64,000 nucleotides of DNA from CAYQJL01 sp964612295 (GTDB taxonomy: Bacteria; Eisenbacteria; RBG-16-71-46; CAIMUX01; WJJG01). The notes beneath the pieces were generated by a model. It saw only the letters and a program-made list of their open reading frames with translations. It was not told where the DNA came from and made no database searches. This document shows positions 27,584 through 42,500 of the stretch, piece by piece. Each line of letters begins with the position of its first letter. Positions within the stretch are counted from its first letter, which is position 1. The stretch lies in the NCBI GenBank assembly GCA_964612295.1, contig CAZTDY010000014.1, forward strand, positions 4,870 to 68,869, given 5' to 3'. The translations under genes and the position numbers were made by a program.

Positions 27584-30500
27584 ATGAACTCGAGCGGTAG
27601 GATTTCCCTTAATTGGGTCACGGTCCTCACCCTGTTGATGACCGGACTGTTTGTAGGGGCGACGGCTGATGCGCAGCTGCCAGACGCACGCAGCGGGACA
27701 GCCCCGTCGTTCTACACCTCGTTCGGGCGGGACATCGAAGGCGCGCCCGACATCGTGTTGGGCGGACCCTACATCATCGCCGCTACGTGGGACCCCGATG
27801 GCGACGGCGGAGACGGTGAACTACGTCTCGTGTTCAGCGAAGCTCTGAACGCCGGCACCTTCGAAGATCCCGACAGCGGTGACGACAACTTCGATTTCTT
27901 GCCGATCGGCTTCGATTGGCGTGACGGCGAAATGCCGGACGAAGTTGAGGTCCTGGACATTCCCACCGGCGGCGACCAGCGTGTTGTCGCTCTGAGGGGA
28001 TTCTCGGAGACCAACCCGCCTGAGGTGGGCGATGAGATCGCCCTCGCCAGCATCGATGATTACACCGGTGATCTCGTTGACTGGCCCGCAGCGGACCGGG
28101 GCATTGAAGGTGCCGACGGTGCGACGAGCATCGACCATACGCCCGTACCGGTGGTTACCGGTCCCGTGGCGGTGATGGTTGCGGTCTCGCCGGAGTGGTA
28201 CAACACGCCGCTGTCGATGGGGGATCTCGAAGATATCGTGCTCATCATCGAGTTTGATCACGACATCGGTCTTCCCGTGGACACCGTCGAGGACATCTTT
28301 GACTGGACGCCGGAAATGGCGGACTGGACGGATGGCGCCACCCCGACCGACTTCAACTATACGGCCGGCGGCGACCCCAACGAGATGATCGTCGAGTGGT
28401 CTGCCGACAACCGCTTCCGTTACATGCGTCCCGGCTGGAGCAAGCTCTGGATCCGGGAAGGCCAGATCGCGTGGGATACCGCGACGGCCGGCGTGAACGT
28501 CGCGCAGAACGTGATGATGGACAACGATGGTCCGGTTCTGCTCGGTGCCACGTACATCTCCACGCGTGATGAGGTCTGGCTCACCTTTGATGAGCCGGTC
28601 GACCCTGCCCGCCTGCTGGCGATCGGTGGCGGCCAATACACCGTGGTTGGAGCCGCGGGCTTCAGCGGTGCGGAAAACCAGACCGTTGGATTCACCGAGG
28701 GCTTCCCGAACAGCGTCAAGATCGTCGACGCGGGCTTCACCTACGTGAACGACGTGACGACCATCGAGCTCGACGCTGCGGCGGTTCCGCCGATCTCCGA
28801 CTACCAGGACGTTCCGGGCCCTGCCGGCCAGCCGGCGATCCCCATGGATGACGGTCTGATGATCCTGCGGGTCAGTTACGATGAGGGTGGCGCGGGCATC
28901 GCCGACGACGTCCTGCGGATCCTCTTTGCGGAGCCCATTGTCAACGTCGGGAACATCGGAGCCGCGGACTTCGATTTCCTCCCCGCCGCTCTGGATGCCG
29001 CGTGGGATGACCCTGACCTGGTCGTTTCGCACGCCACGCAGGGTGACCATAGCGTGGTTTCGGTCACCGGCTGGGACAACGTTGGAGTGCTCAATGGCGG
29101 CCGTCTGCCCGTCGGAACGCTCGTCACCTTCAGTGGCGCGGCCGACATCAACGGTCTCTACACGGGTTCGGGCCCGACCGTGACCCGTAGCTCTGCCGTG
29201 ATCCCGGTCGCGGACGACGTGATCGACTGGCCGACCGTTCCGTTGGCCGAAGAAGCCACGGAGCTGATCCACAAGTATTACAATCCTGGGCCTCCCACCG
29301 TCATCGACGAAGCCTACCTCGCATGGCGTGAGCCCGGTCCGGATGATCTCGTGGATGAGTGGCTCCTCTATACTACGACCGATGAGGCCAACCTCACCCA
29401 GAGTCTGATCGACGACTACGCCGGTGTTGCCGTTCCTATCAGCAACCTGCGCTCGCAGATGTATGATAGCGGTGACCAGATCTTCAGCGTGAACATCGCT
29501 GAGGGCGAGGAGACGACGGACGGTACCGTTCTGGTGGATGGGGATGAGGTCTGGTTCATGCTCGTCCCGGCCGTGTACTCCGGATCGATTGGTCCTGAGG
29601 CGACGGCCCTCAAGTTCGGGGCGCCGATCAAGGTGGGTCCTCCCTGCCCGCCGATCGACTTCCTGGCTGACCTGGACGACGATATGATCCACGTCCGCGC
29701 CGTCTTGGATGAGGTGCTGGAAGAGTGGACTTACATTATTTGGGGTGACCCGGACTCGGCGCCTTGCGGCGACTCGGTGTTTGTCAGTGACGATGCCGTT
29801 CTACACGCCGAAGGCAATCGCCTCGGTGCCGGCCTCATCGCTGGCGATGGCTCCTGGGGTCCGATCACCCTGGACATGCCCGACCCGGTGCTGGACGAAG
29901 TCTTCTGCTTCTCCCGTCTCGAGGGCCAGGATGTCTGGAGTGCGACCTCCGAGGACATCATCGTTGATGATGAGGATCCGACGGTCCTGCTGTGGGACAA
30001 CGGCACGAACGACGTGATCCGCTACGCTGACCGCTTCAGTCCGCTGCAGATCTACACGGAAGGCAGCTTCGTCAATATCCTGCTCAAGGCTTATGACGGA
30101 ACCGATGCCGACCCCGAGGCCCTCAGTGACCTCATGGAGATCTACGCGGACTTCTCCGAAATCAATGATGGCGCTGCGGTGACCGGCGTGCCGGACATCA
30201 CCATGACGCCTTTCGTCTCCCTGGGTGCTGACCAGAAGGACAACGACGGCGACTGGGAGGCGGAAGATCCCGCCAGCGACGTCGACTTGGACAGCGTGAT
30301 GGACTTCCCCGAGCCGTACTTCGATGAAGACGGCGACGGCCTGTTCACCCCTGGTGAGACCTTCGTGGATGTCGACGGCAACGGTCTCTGCGACGCTCCG
30401 CGGACCGGTGGTGTGGATCCCGCGACGGTCGAGTATGACTTGATGCTCGACTCGGCTGACGAGGACGAGCACGGGTTCTACGAGATCCAGCTGACGGCCG

Positions 30501-33500
30501 ACTTCAATGACGTCACCAAGGGTTTCCCGATCGAAGACGCGGTCACCGACCCGACGATGGGCTTTGGTGAACTGTTCGATCTGGAAGTTTTCGTGACGGT
30601 CCAGGATACGACCTACGACATGACGACGGCCTACGACGGTCTCGACGAAGACCCGGCCTTCTTCTGTGAGGTCGACGAGGTCGCTCCGACCGAGTCCGAG
30701 ATCCAGGGCCTTCAGGTTACCGGCGGTCTGGGTATCGACCCCGACACGGTTCCGAACCTGATCGTCCCGACCGACCCGACCTATCACCTGGGCCGGTTCG
30801 TCAACATCACCGCGAACACGGAGTCGGACGACGACGTGCTCTTCGGTGTCGCTCAGATCTACGCCAACCGCAACGGCGGCGGCTGGGTCTGGGAGGCGCT
30901 GTCGCTTGACCCCTCCGGCGATAACGCCGACGAGGGCTTCCCCGGTGTGGCCGACTTCGATGATGACGGCGATGCCACGGGCGGCGGCGGTGCTCTGACC
31001 GACGGCGCGGACAACGACGAGGACGGCACGATCGACGAGGACGGCGAGGGTACGGACACCGCGGATACCGAGGTGACCGACGCTGCGCAGGACTCGACCC
31101 AGAACGCTTCGGCCGGTGTCGACGGTGTCTGGCGCCAGACCGATACTATTGATAACGACAATGACGCGTTCTACACGTTCGAGCCGTACTTCGACGGCGG
31201 CGCGGACGTCTTCCAGCGCGTCATCTTCTACAACATCGACGAGAGCGTCACGAACGACGCTGACGACGATGGCGACGGTGCGATCGACGAGTCGGACGAG
31301 GTCGAGACTTACGACTCCGACTTGGACGATAACGAGGACGGTATCATCGACGGTGAGGCGATGGAGCTGACCGCTGACGGTGGCTATATCGTGACCGCCT
31401 TCGACGACACCTACGCCAGCACCTTCTACGTGGACGGTTCGCACATCCTCGGCAGTCACCCGGCTGACCAGGATGGCGATCTCAACCCGATGACCGAGTT
31501 CATCCAGCCGACCGAAGAGGTCCTGAACGAAGACCTCGTCCCGTGGGCTCCTGGCTTCCCGGGCATGGACTGGGGCATGGGTGACAGTGTCAATGACGAG
31601 TTCGGTTGGTTCACGACGCGCGGCGAGAACATCGACTTCGAGTACTTCGCCGCCCTGTACGACCTGACGGCCGACGGCAGCACCGAGTATCAGGCTCGTG
31701 TGCTCGCTTACGACCAGATCGGTCTCATGAACCCGGACTACGCGTTCCCGATCGTCTTCACGCTCGATATCACGTGGCCGGAAGACCTCGTGATCACGAA
31801 CTGCGACGATGGCGATGTCGAGACCGGCCCGGCGGACTTCGCCGACGTCGTTCCTGACGACGATCTGCTTCAGGTCTACGACGATGCCGACTACTCCCTG
31901 ACCACCGAGAACGACGACGGCGCGGCCGAGGTGCTGTTCCAGTACCGCGAGTCGACCGACGGCGGCCTCAATTGGGGTCCGGGTGGCGGCACTTACGGTG
32001 CGGTTGACGGCTGGGATGATCTCAGCACCTGGGACGACTCCCGTCCGTTCACCGACACCTACACGGCTGACGCCCTGGACAACGACCCGCCGGCGAATTC
32101 GCTGATGGTCGAGTTCCGGGCCGTGCCGAAGGACGAGTTCGGTAACACGCCGGATCTGGATGCGGCGATGGATCCCGACTCTGTCTGCGTTTTCCCGGTG
32201 ACGATCATCGACGGCACGCCGCCGATGACCGCCTTCACCATGATCTGGGATGTCGTCAACCAGACGGGTCCGGACCCGGTCGATCCGGCCGGTCCCTATG
32301 ACGCCTACTGGTATCGCGATACCTACGGTCCTGTGCAGGTCCCGGCCGGTCCGGTGATCGACGTCTGGGCCTGGTACGACGATCTGGACGGCGATGACAC
32401 GACAAACGACGTTGCTCGGATGATCTTCGAGTACCGCGAGGTTGGCTCCGATCCGGATGCGGACTGGACCTACTTCGCGACGGTGACCGGCACGGTCGTC
32501 GTGGATCCGGTCTCGGGTGATACGCTCGACGTGGACCTCACGGTCCCGGTGGCGGTCAACCTGGATACCGAAACCCTCGGTACCGGCTCCTATGACATCC
32601 GCGTCTACGGTTGCGACATCGAAGGCAACTGCAACATCAGCACGGCGGATATCGCGACGATCGTGATCGTGGAAGAGGGTCTGCGCGCCTACATCCAGCA
32701 GCCGTACGTCAGTGGTACGGGCCTCCTGGAGCTGTATGCGTTCAACTATCTCCATGATGAGACGGTCGATTACGTCACCTTCCAGTATGCGGTAGAGACG
32801 GTGGTGCCGGACGATTACGACTGGATCACGGTCGGAATCGATGGTGCTCCCAGCAACCGCGGTGACGTTCTCTTCCACATCGGATCGAACACGCCGTACT
32901 ACGAGCTCGAGGACCTCGCGGTCGCCGCGCAGCATCTCGAGTTCAACGCGGACGAGCTCTTCTGGGATCCGGATCTGGATGGCTACAGCGAGCGCGATCC
33001 GATCATCCAGAGCGCCAACGCCGTGTTCAACGATGCCGATGATACGGTCCTCCTCGGCGACAACCCGCCGGAGGGTGCTGACCTGACCCCGTTCCCGGCT
33101 TCGTTCTTCCACACCGACGACATCGATGACGACGAGTTCAGCGGTGGCGCGGAGTGGGTGTTCGAGCACAACGCGGAAGAGGGTGACAACGACGAGCTCG
33201 ACATGTGGCACGTGCAGTGGGATGTCAGCGGCCTGAACGGTGCCCACCTGGCCCGGGCGGTTGCGACCGACATCTTCAGCGCGACGGACGAGGGTGACAT
33301 TCCGACCGTTTCGGTCAACGTCGATCCCGAGCCGCCTTACGCCACGATCGCGCTCGTGACCCTGCCGGACGGCACGACGCTGGATCCGGACGAGGTTCCG
33401 AGCCTTTACGTCGAGGGTTCGCACGGTTGGTTCATGCTGACCGCCGAGTGCGACGCCGCCGACCTGGCGAGCATCGTCTTCCAGTACAGCATCAACGGTG

Positions 33501-36500
33501 GTGTGGACTGGACCGATCTCGACATCAACGACGACAACGACTTCTTTGCTGATATCAACGACCTGGCCGGCTTCCAGATGCTGGACGCGCCTGGCGTGCC
33601 GTGGGGCGATGAGATCTTCATCGACGACGGTGACTTCGTCTTCGGTGAGGACGACATCGTTCTCTACGACGGCGAGAACATGGAGGTGAACACGCCTCTG
33701 GGCCACGTGCTCGTTCCGCTCACCACCGAGGATCCCGCTGGCGGTGGCGACACCGACGGTGACCTTCTCGACGGCGAAGATCCGGATGATCCGGAAGACC
33801 AGGATGCTCCGTTCCTCGTCTACTTCTACATTGCGGATCTGCCCTTCGTGGCTGACGGCGATGTCTTCTTCCGCGCGATCGCGGAGGACGAGACGGGGAA
33901 CAGCGATGCCGATGGCGCCGAGGTGATCTCGGTGCTGGTCGGTGAGTTCGAGCCTCCGGTCACGGACGTCATCTGGGCCAAGACCGCTGCCGGAACCGAG
34001 CTGGATGTCTGGCAGACGACCTCCGATGGTGACGGCGTTGATCTGGTCGGTGCGCAGGTGGACGACATGACGTTGTCGATCTTCGTGACGGCCGAGGACA
34101 ACGACATCAGCGGCCCGCTCTCGATCGATCTGGTCTGGCGTTACAACCCGACCTGCTATCCCGAGCTGGAGCCGTGGGAGAACCCGTGGATGAGTGCCGC
34201 CGACGGTGGCCTCACCGAGATCGATGCCACGCCGCCTGAGTACACCTTCACCCTGGATCTCCAGGGTCTGGTGGACGACTACGGCGACGCTTCGATCGTC
34301 TTCTTCCCGCAGGCCGCGGACCAGGGTGGCAACCTTACGCCGCCGCCTGAGGTCCCGTACGCACTGCGGATCATGACGAATGAGGCTCTGATCACCACGG
34401 CGCTGCCGGCGACGGTCGCTCCTGGGGTGGAGTTCACGTTCGAGGCCGAGTTGGTCACGCCGGTCGAAGGCGCCACGGTGTCGTTCTACTACGCGCCGAG
34501 GATCCTCGACGTCGTGGTCGACGCGACCCGCGTCAGTCAGGCCACGCCGTACATCGCGCCCGATCTCACGGTCGAGATGGCCAGTGGGCCTGAGTGCCAC
34601 GTGGATCTCTACATCAACGATGAGCTGGCGACCTACCACGAGGATCTCGGTCTGGTTTCCAGCCCGACGAAGATGGACTTCACGGTCAACGGAAGCGCGC
34701 AGATCGAGTTCGGCGCGCCGGTTGATCCTGCGGACGTGATTCTCGTCGACTACAACATTAATGAGTACGATCAGATCAACGAGGGCGACTCCTATCCGCC
34801 GTACACGGTGGCCTGGAGTTACCCGTTCGGCGTGCCGGATCCGCCGCCCAACTGTGAGGCTTACGACATCATTGCTGTCGCCGACCTCGGTGTTGTCGCG
34901 GGCGACGAGTGCGCGCTGACCGAAGCGATGTGCAGCGAAGGTCAGCTCCTCTACTTGGTGGGTGATGAGGCTCCGATGATGGGCCTCTATATGATGGGTG
35001 GCCGGAACGCCGATCCTGGCGACTTCTATCCTGGCAACCCCTCGTTCGACAGCGTTGCTGGCCTGACCGAGTGGAAGATGAGTGGTATCGAGCATGAGGT
35101 CTTCGCGGTCCATGAGGACGGCGACGAGCCCGTCAGCGTTGATCTGTTGCTGATCGACGAGGCTGGCACTGAGACCACCGTGCCGATGGTGCTCTACAAC
35201 GATGAGCAGACCACGGTCCCGATGACCTTCACGTTCTACGCAACCGACTACATCTACGAAGGACTCTGGATTGAAGACGTGATCGAGAACGTCTGGATGC
35301 GGATGAACGCTGTTGACTACGAAATGACGATGCTCGAGCTGGGCATCTGGCAGGTCGCCGATGTTCCGGTGCCCGTCGGTGCCACGACCGAGTATGACTA
35401 CTACATCGACATGGTGGGTGACGACGTTGGTGCGGTCCTTGATGCCCGCAACCAGCACACGCCGGTTCCGGCCGGGGTCGTGTCCGACGTCATCGTTCCC
35501 GACACGCCGTTCTGGTTCGCCTCGCTCGGCAACGAGACCCCGGTTCCTGCGGAATCGGCCTTCTTCGGCACCGAGACGGCGGTCTGGCAGATCAAGCTGT
35601 TTGCTGAGTCTGTCGACGGCTACACGGCGTACACGGCTCCTGAGCTGATGGTCTACGACCCGGTTGGGCCGACCATCGACGAGTTCACGATCGGCACGCC
35701 GCGTACGGATGAGTTCCAGGAGGTCTGGTGCCAGGTGTCCGATCCTGTTCCGGCCGACTTCAACATCATCACGGTGTCCGAGGTCGTCTGGGAGATCTGT
35801 GCGAACTACGACGCGCCCGAGGCCGACCACGTGTGGTTCGCCTGGGCGACCGACAGTTCGCCCGAGGACGGCTGGCATGGCACTTTGGAGCTTCTGGCTC
35901 CGGACAACGATTCGTTCGACAACAACGGTGACGGCCGGGTTGACGAGCCGGAAGAGACGACGGTGACGGTCGCGACGCGTGCCTGGGCCCGTGATGACGG
36001 CTATAACCTGAGTGCTCCGGTTATGTTGACCTTCATTCTCGATACGACCGATCCGGAAGCGGTGGTGACCGCGCCTATGAACGGCGCAGTCTTCCCGTTC
36101 AATGGCGGTCCGTTCGAGATCACTGCCGAGATCACGGATACCGAGGAAGATGTCGCCTTCGTCCAGTTCCAGTTCAACAGCGGTGGTGGCTGGACCGACA
36201 TCGACATCACGCCGGAGTGGGATGGCGACGATCCGTTCGACGCCCTGCCGCCGTACGCCGTGATGTTCGATCCGATCCACTACCTGACGGAGATGGACAC
36301 CTACGTCCGGATCCGTGCGCAGGCTGAGGACACGGCTGGTAACGCGGATGGCGACGCACCTGAGATCTTGATCGCCATCAACGATACCGAGGGTCCTGCC
36401 GCACTGCCGATGTTCGCCAAGACCACCGGTGGTGCTGACTGGATGGCCCTGGCCGATCCGCATACCGCCATCACGGGTGATGGCGCTCACGTCCGCGTGG

Positions 36501-39500
36501 CGCTGGTCGATCCGACCGCGACCGAGGGTGTCGAGCGCGTCGACCTCGAGTTTGATGACGGTGAGTCGGACGCCTGGATCACGATCGGCATCATGGAAGG
36601 TGACGACATCACCTGGACCACCACGAGCACCGGTCACGTCGACTTCGACTGGGATGTCACCGGCATGGCCGAGGGCACCTATCCGGTTCGTGCGTGGGCC
36701 TACGACATCGACGGCACCCCGCTCAGCGAAGACGCAATCGTGGCCTACGTGGTCGTCGACCACACCGGTCCCGCGGTGGTGTACGTGCCGATGGGCACGG
36801 ACTTCGCCGGGTTCGTGAACTCTGCGAGCTACGAGAACGACGGCACGCCCGAGCAGTCCTCGGTCGTCATCGTTCCCGACCCGATCACTGGTGACGTGAC
36901 CTTCCTGGTCGCGACGCCGGATGCCAACGTGGCCGCGATTGCGCTGGAGTATCAGCTGCAGCCTGACGGCCCGGCTCCTGGCGATTGGGACGAGTGGGCT
37001 CACAGCTTCGACTACGAGCCGAACCTGAACTTCACCTATGAAGAAACCTACTACCATGTGTGGCGCCTGCTCGTTCACGACTGGGTGGACGAGGCGGCTG
37101 CTCTCAATGGTATCTACGCCTGGCGTGCACTGGCCATGGACTACGCGGGTAACGCGAACGGCCTGCACGACGAGAACAACCCCTGGACCCTGTGGACGGT
37201 CGATACCAGCGACCCGACCGCGGTCAGCCTCAGCCACAACCTGCAGGCCGATCAGGTCGAGTCCGGTGATCCCGTGACCTTCTACTTCGAGGGTACCGAG
37301 TCCACGACGGACATCGTGAGCATGCGGTTCGAGTGGCGCTACGCTGGTGGCACTTGGGCGGTGATCGATCCTGATGAGATCGTGGTGGTCACGAGTGCGA
37401 ACATCGATACCGAATTCCCGCGCTGGTATGGCGAGATCACCTGGACCACGCCTTACCCGCTGGTGATGGACATGGCCGTCGAGTTCCGGGCAGTCTTCTA
37501 TGACGCCGCCGGAAACGAAGGCATGGCCACGCGTCCGAGCGAGGACTTTGGTGCCGGTATCACCGTTGAGGACAACATTGCTCCTGACAACACCCAGTTG
37601 GTCTTCCTGGCCACTGCGGCTGTGTTCGTCGACTACGACGAAGCGGGCTACGCTGACGATTGCGAGAACGACGATCATGATGCGTTGTTCTTGAATCTCG
37701 GCGGTGGCGCCACGACGTATGAAGCCGGCACCGACATCGCGATCGACTACGGCCAGGACGGTACGCTCCTGACCAACGGTGCGACGGGCGCCGCGATCGG
37801 CGATGGCGGCAATATCTGGCCGCGTTGGGTCGACGAAGATGTGATCGAGGGCACGCTCCCGGTCACGCTCGCCAACAGTGTGTTCCTGGTCGCTCGCACG
37901 CAGGGCGCCGACACGGGTATCGAGCGGGTCGAGTTCTATGTTGAGAACGCGGCCGGCGACCTGCTCCTGGTCGGGGTCGACGAGTGCGTGCCCGCTTACG
38001 CCAACTTCGGCGCGAGCGGCGGATTCTGGCAGTGCCGCTGGAATACCGAGGACACGGACAATGCTGGTGCCGTGCTTTACCCGGATGGCGACTACACCGT
38101 CTACGTGATGGCCTGGGATCTCGAGGGTAACGTCGAGGTCATGGACGCCTACGGTTCGCGGGCGGTCACCGTTGACAACACCGCGCCTGCGGCGACGCCG
38201 GATGCCGACGCTCTGACCGAAGAGGTCGAGGCCAGCTACGGTGTCATCGAGCGCAACGGCACGGTCCAGCTCTTCGCGCGGACCGAGGCCGAGGTCGACG
38301 ACGACGTGGTCACCTTCTACTTCAAGCGCAGTGACGATCTGAACACTGGCGCGGAGTGGAGCTGGGTCGACGACGACTGGGGTGTGGATGACAACGACGT
38401 CAACCCGGACGACACGCGTCCGTACGTGTTCGACTGGGATCTGAACAAGACTCCTGACCTGGTCAGGGGCGTGAGCTACGATGTCGCTTGCACGACGACG
38501 GACATCGTCGGTAATGGCGAAAGCCATGTCGACGCCTTCGACGACGAGGACGAGCGCTTCGTGACCTTCACCCTGACCGATACGATGGCGCCGTGCGCGA
38601 CGATCACCGAGATCGCCCGCGAGACGGGGAACACGACCCCGATCGTCTGGCCGCATCTCTACGATATGATCTACGCACGCGACTTAGATTACGTGGAAGC
38701 CACGATCCTCGACTACGCTGCGGATGCCGACTTCGTCGAGTTCATGTTCGTCGCTGAGGGCGGCACGACTCCGACGCTGATCGACGTTGCCGTGGAAGAG
38801 GTTGGTGACTACACGTGGCAGATCAGCAACTGGGATCTGAGTGCGCTCACGCCGGGGGTCGTCTATGACGTCTTCGCCGTTGCGTACGACGTCTTCGGTA
38901 ACGCCGATCTGGATGAAGAGACGGGTCGTCCGACCTGTGGCCCGGCATTCAAGCTGGTGTACGACAACACCGCGCCGAGCTTCGAGGCCGACCTCTCGAA
39001 CCACTTGGAGTGTGCGCAGGACGGCTTCGGCTTCCTGTACTACCCGAGCTGCTGGAGGCACGGGCACGATGAGGTTCCTGAGGAGCTGACCGGTCCGTCC
39101 CTGTCCGAGTGTGGCCGTGTGGTGCCCTTCGGGTACTACGCTGCGGGCGGCGACGTCTACGACATCGACATCATCGACTACGGTGATGTTGGTGAGGCGA
39201 CCTTCCGCTGGCGCGTCGACGGTGGCAGCTACAGCAGCACGATCGCGACGGCTGCCGAGGTGCTCCTCGAAGAGGGCGTCTACGTGAGCTTCACCGATGG
39301 TGCTCCTGGCCACGACTCGTTCGACGACACGGACTTCTTCACGTTCACGACGGGCGGGAAGATCTACGACCTGATCTTCACGTCGACCGATGTGGACATC
39401 GATCGCGACCGGATCTTCTGGGAGTACAAGCTCTCCGCCGATCCGGACGGTGATGAGTACTGGATGTTCGACCGCATGAATGGCCTGGTCCTTTATGACG

Positions 39501-42500
39501 GTGAGACGCAGCAGTACTCGACCACCTGGGATGTCGCCGGTCTGACCGGACTGTATGACCTGCGCCTCACGGTCTACGATCTCGCTGGCAACCGCCACAC
39601 GATGATCATGGCTGAGCAGGTCATCATGGATGGTGACGCTCCTTCGATCGACATCACGAACATCGTGATCCACGATCCTGAGGGTGGTGACGACACCACC
39701 ATCGACCCGGTGGACTTCGGCACGGTGATTGACGTCACCGCCGGCGACGTCCTCGAACTGTGGGTCACGGCCAATGACGACGATGAACATCTACCGGCCG
39801 ACGCCGAGACCGGCGTCAGCACGGTGATCTTTGAGGTTTGGAACGACATCAATGAAGCGTGGTACGAGCTGGGCTTCTGGCAGGCCCCGAGCGAGACGGA
39901 TGTCCCGCTCGAGGTGGTTGCCTCGCAGCTCTGGAACACGAGTGGTCTCGGCGAAGGCCTCTACCTCCTGCGTGCGCAGGCGAAGGATGAGCGCTGCAAC
40001 GTGACGACGAGCATGACGGTCAGCATCAACGTGCTGGACCAGGTGCCGCCGCGCGCTCGCATCGCTGCCTTCGATCCTTGGCAGCCGTACCACGGTGACG
40101 ATCCGACCAACTATTGTGACATCATCGCGGTCGCCTACTGCGACACGGAGATCACAGAAGTCCAGTTCCAGTACATGGACGGTGACATCTGGATCCCGAT
40201 CGGTATTCAGACCGCGCTGCCGTTCGACTCGGTGTGTAACGAGGAGCCTCTCGATGCTGAGGGGAATCTCTGGTACACGACGATCGACCTCGGCATGTTC
40301 GACGTTGGACAGACGTTGACTCTCCGGGCCATCGCCACGGACAGCTCTGACAACCAGGATGCGGAGCCGCCGACGCTCGATGCCACGATCATCGAGTATG
40401 CGGACGGGACTCTGGCTCTGGTGCCGGGCGCTGGACTGGGCATGGTCCTGGGCCTCGACCTCGTGATGGAGGGTGGTCACGATCCTGACGACATCATCGT
40501 CACGGTTCAGATGGCCGATGAGTCGCAGATGCCGCACGTCGTTTATACGCGTCCGCGGCCCATCGACGAGTCCGGTGACGGTCCGTGCTGGGTCAAGATG
40601 GTGCGTCATATCGATGACGGTACGCTGTGGTCGGGTCTGTTCGAAATCGACATGGATGACTGTGGCAAGACTGAGGTCTTCGTCACGGGTCTGGTCGGGG
40701 GCGAACTCGACATGATGGCTGCACACGTGTGGAGCTGGACGGTTACCGACGAGCTGGGTAGCAATGGCACGGCCATGGTGCCGGGTTACGACAACCTGGA
40801 CACGGAAGAGGAGGGTGACTTCCTCTACGCGACCACCTTCGTGCCGGGCGGTTCCGGCTTCGGTTGGGACTCGTGCTTCACGATGTTCCCGACTCCGGGA
40901 CCGATGATGAATGTGGATCAGGAGCGCTTCCTGGTGCAGATCGATCGCACGTGCTACTTCGTCGGTATGCCTGATGACTACAACGATGAGCTGCATGAAG
41001 GCTTCTGGCCGCAGCTCACGATCGACTACGATGAGACTGCTCTGGCTGCCGCGCTCGGTGAAAACTGGGCCGAGAAGGAGCAGTATCTGACGGTCCGCGT
41101 CTGGGATTCGGTCGATGGACACTGGGAAGGTGAAGCCATCTCTCACATCACGGTCGACGCCGTGAACAACACCGTCAGCTTCACGGTCCAGTACCTGGAC
41201 TATGGCTGGCCCTACTACGCGATCTTCGCCCCGGCTGCCGAGGCGCCGGTCACCGTGGAAGGCTTCCTGCCGAGCAGCGTGCGCTACGGTCGCTGGAACT
41301 ACACCGATGCGGATCCGGTGATCACGGCCATGCTCTACGCGGGTGGTGTTGAAGAGATCGATGGCGAGAGCATCGAGTTGTGGATCGATGGTGAGCTCTA
41401 CGCTTCCAGTGACTGGGTGCGTGGCGGACACGGCCACTTCGAAATCAACCAGGCGAACAATGATGGTACGATCTACGAGGTCATCTACTGCCACTCGTAC
41501 CACATGGGCGACTGGCTCGAAGAGGGCGATCACACGCTGAACATCCTCTACAAGCACCTCGACGGACTGGATGAGTGGATTGAGCTGTCGCCGACTGCTC
41601 ATGGAGCCATCTTCTACGTGGACCGCACGTCCCCGTACTTGGAGTTCCACGGTGGCTGGGTCAGCAACCCGCTCTTCAGCAACGTCTCCGGGTATCTCAA
41701 CCCGGCGGTGCAGAACGACATGCTGACGGTCAAGATGTTCGACAACGGCGCGGGTATCTACGTGCGGCCGGACCACGTCGAGTGGGTCTGGGACTGCAAC
41801 TGCTTCGACAACTTGCCGCCTACGCCGTGGGATGCCGCGCATCCTGAGGGTGACTGCAACTACTACTATGGTGACTACGACGAGGGTTGCTGGGTCGAGG
41901 TCGACTGGGGCATCAAGTATGACATCTGGCTTGTTGAGCACGGATGCCTCGACTGCGACCACGAGGACGACCAGAGCGATATCGACGAGATCGAGGAGCG
42001 CCTGCTGCTCCATCAGGGCACCGCGGATGAGCTTCTGCCTTACCTGCAGACGATCAATGCCGAGGGTGAGCTGGAGAGTGGCTACGCCTCCTACAGTCCC
42101 GAAGATACGCTCGTGGTTCGCCTGCCCATCGTTGGTGGTGGCCTGATCGAGCATGACGACATTCTCGAGGTGACCATCTACACGGATAAGACGATCCACC
42201 AGAGCCACGGTGGCGACGACTACTACCACCACGCCGCGGTCGACACTCTGATCCTGGATGATGGCGAGATTGTCTACATCTACTACGACACGTGGTATGA
42301 CACGCACTCTCAGGAGCTGCACGAGTACACGGGCGGTGTCCTTGACTACGCCTGGAACATGGGTTCGCAGTACATCGAGCAGCGCTTCATCGTCGATATG
42401 GAAGCGCCGACCGCGACGCTGCTTTCGCCTGCGGGCGGCCAGGCTCCTCCTGGTGAAGGGTTCACCTTCAAGGTGGCCGTGGATGACGCAGCGGGTCTCG

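Noticed and set aside
29801..38656. A minus-strand open frame of 2951 codons opposite the giant gene
   Set aside because: Its translation is rich in Arg, Val, His and Asp without recognisable domains or a ribosome-binding site. It arises because codons such as TTA, CTA and TCA are rare in the plus-strand gene. Other long antisense frames there (27821-29692, 39791-42949) have the same cause.
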